From Anniella stebbinsi (lineage: Eukaryota; Chordata; Lepidosauria; Squamata; Anniellidae), in contig JARDYH010000003.1 of assembly GCA_029215795.1 (NCBI GenBank), positions 12,971,001-13,035,000 on the forward strand: a stretch of DNA of 64,000 nucleotides. The letters run 5' to 3'. The position numbers and the translations under genes were made by a program. The notes beneath the pieces are model-generated. The model saw only the letters and a program-made list of their open reading frames with translations, ran no database searches and was not told where the DNA came from. Positions 63,981 through 64,000 of the stretch are shown piece after piece. Every line of letters starts with the position of its first letter. Position 1 is the first letter of the stretch.

Positions 63981-64000
63981 CCAGGTGATCTTTGGAGGCC

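Overview
This window reads as intergenic (or deep intronic) DNA from a vertebrate, most likely a squamate reptile (lizard or snake). The squamate call is inference from repeat content: CR1 LINE tails built on ATTCTATG/TTCTTATG-type 8-bp units, L2-like LINE ends with ATT/AAT tails, tRNA-headed SINEs of the reptile kind, and many hAT-type miniature elements. I found no cellular protein-coding gene, rRNA or functional tRNA and no CRISPR array. The only coding traces are decayed C-terminal ends of LINE reverse-transcriptase ORFs (start of window, ~15.7 kb, ~32.6 kb) and a 111-residue acidic tail next to a Ty3/gypsy-like LTR (~51.5-52.1 kb, minus strand). The other open frames look like chance frames or frames across repeats.

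The window is dominated by fold-back (inverted-repeat) elements, many nested. Three groups have hAT-like ends (TAGG...CCTA) and clear 8-bp target duplications. (1) GC-rich GGATCGG elements at 3860-4225, 10758-11574, 61573-63059 and a broken one at 55919-56226. (2) AT-rich GATACGAT elements at 34453-35861, ~27290-27756 and 47764-~48770; groups 1 and 2 share their first ~13 bp. (3) TAGGSTGACC elements at 17954-18273, 23855-24174, 44454-44768, 45197-45516, 55199-55518, 55675-55918 and a half-length one at 52319-52463, plus a 4.2-kb relative at 22925-27133 with a CpG-rich tandem array at its right end. Other fold-backs lie at 6083-6827, 9460-9690, 15108-15228, 16201-16628, 31735-32185, 38405-38690, 42856-42992, 57020-57155 and 60523-60741.

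Region by region: 0-6 kb, LINE ends, a GGATCGG element and plain sequence; 6-9 kb, a 745-bp palindrome then low-repeat DNA that may be a conserved regulatory block; 9-20 kb, fold-backs and CR1 fragments; 20.2-20.85 kb, the best candidate conserved non-coding block, rich in TAATTA; 22.6-27.2 kb, a short tandem duplication split by the 4.2-kb hAT element; 27-36 kb, GATACGAT elements, a SINE and LINE ends; 37-50 kb, candidate regulatory blocks mixed with CR1 and fold-backs; 51-56.5 kb, LTR fragment and nested insertions; 57-64 kb, L2/CR1 remnants, a SINE and the largest GGATCGG element with a 240-bp GC-rich array.

Since no genes are present, function can only be suggested for the non-coding blocks: the repeat-poor, homeodomain-motif-rich stretches look like the kind of enhancer desert found around developmental genes. 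The most unusual signal is that several transposon families carry splice-donor-like GGTAAG motifs on both strands, short promoter-type motifs (ETS, YY1, CRE-like) and long perfect palindromes.
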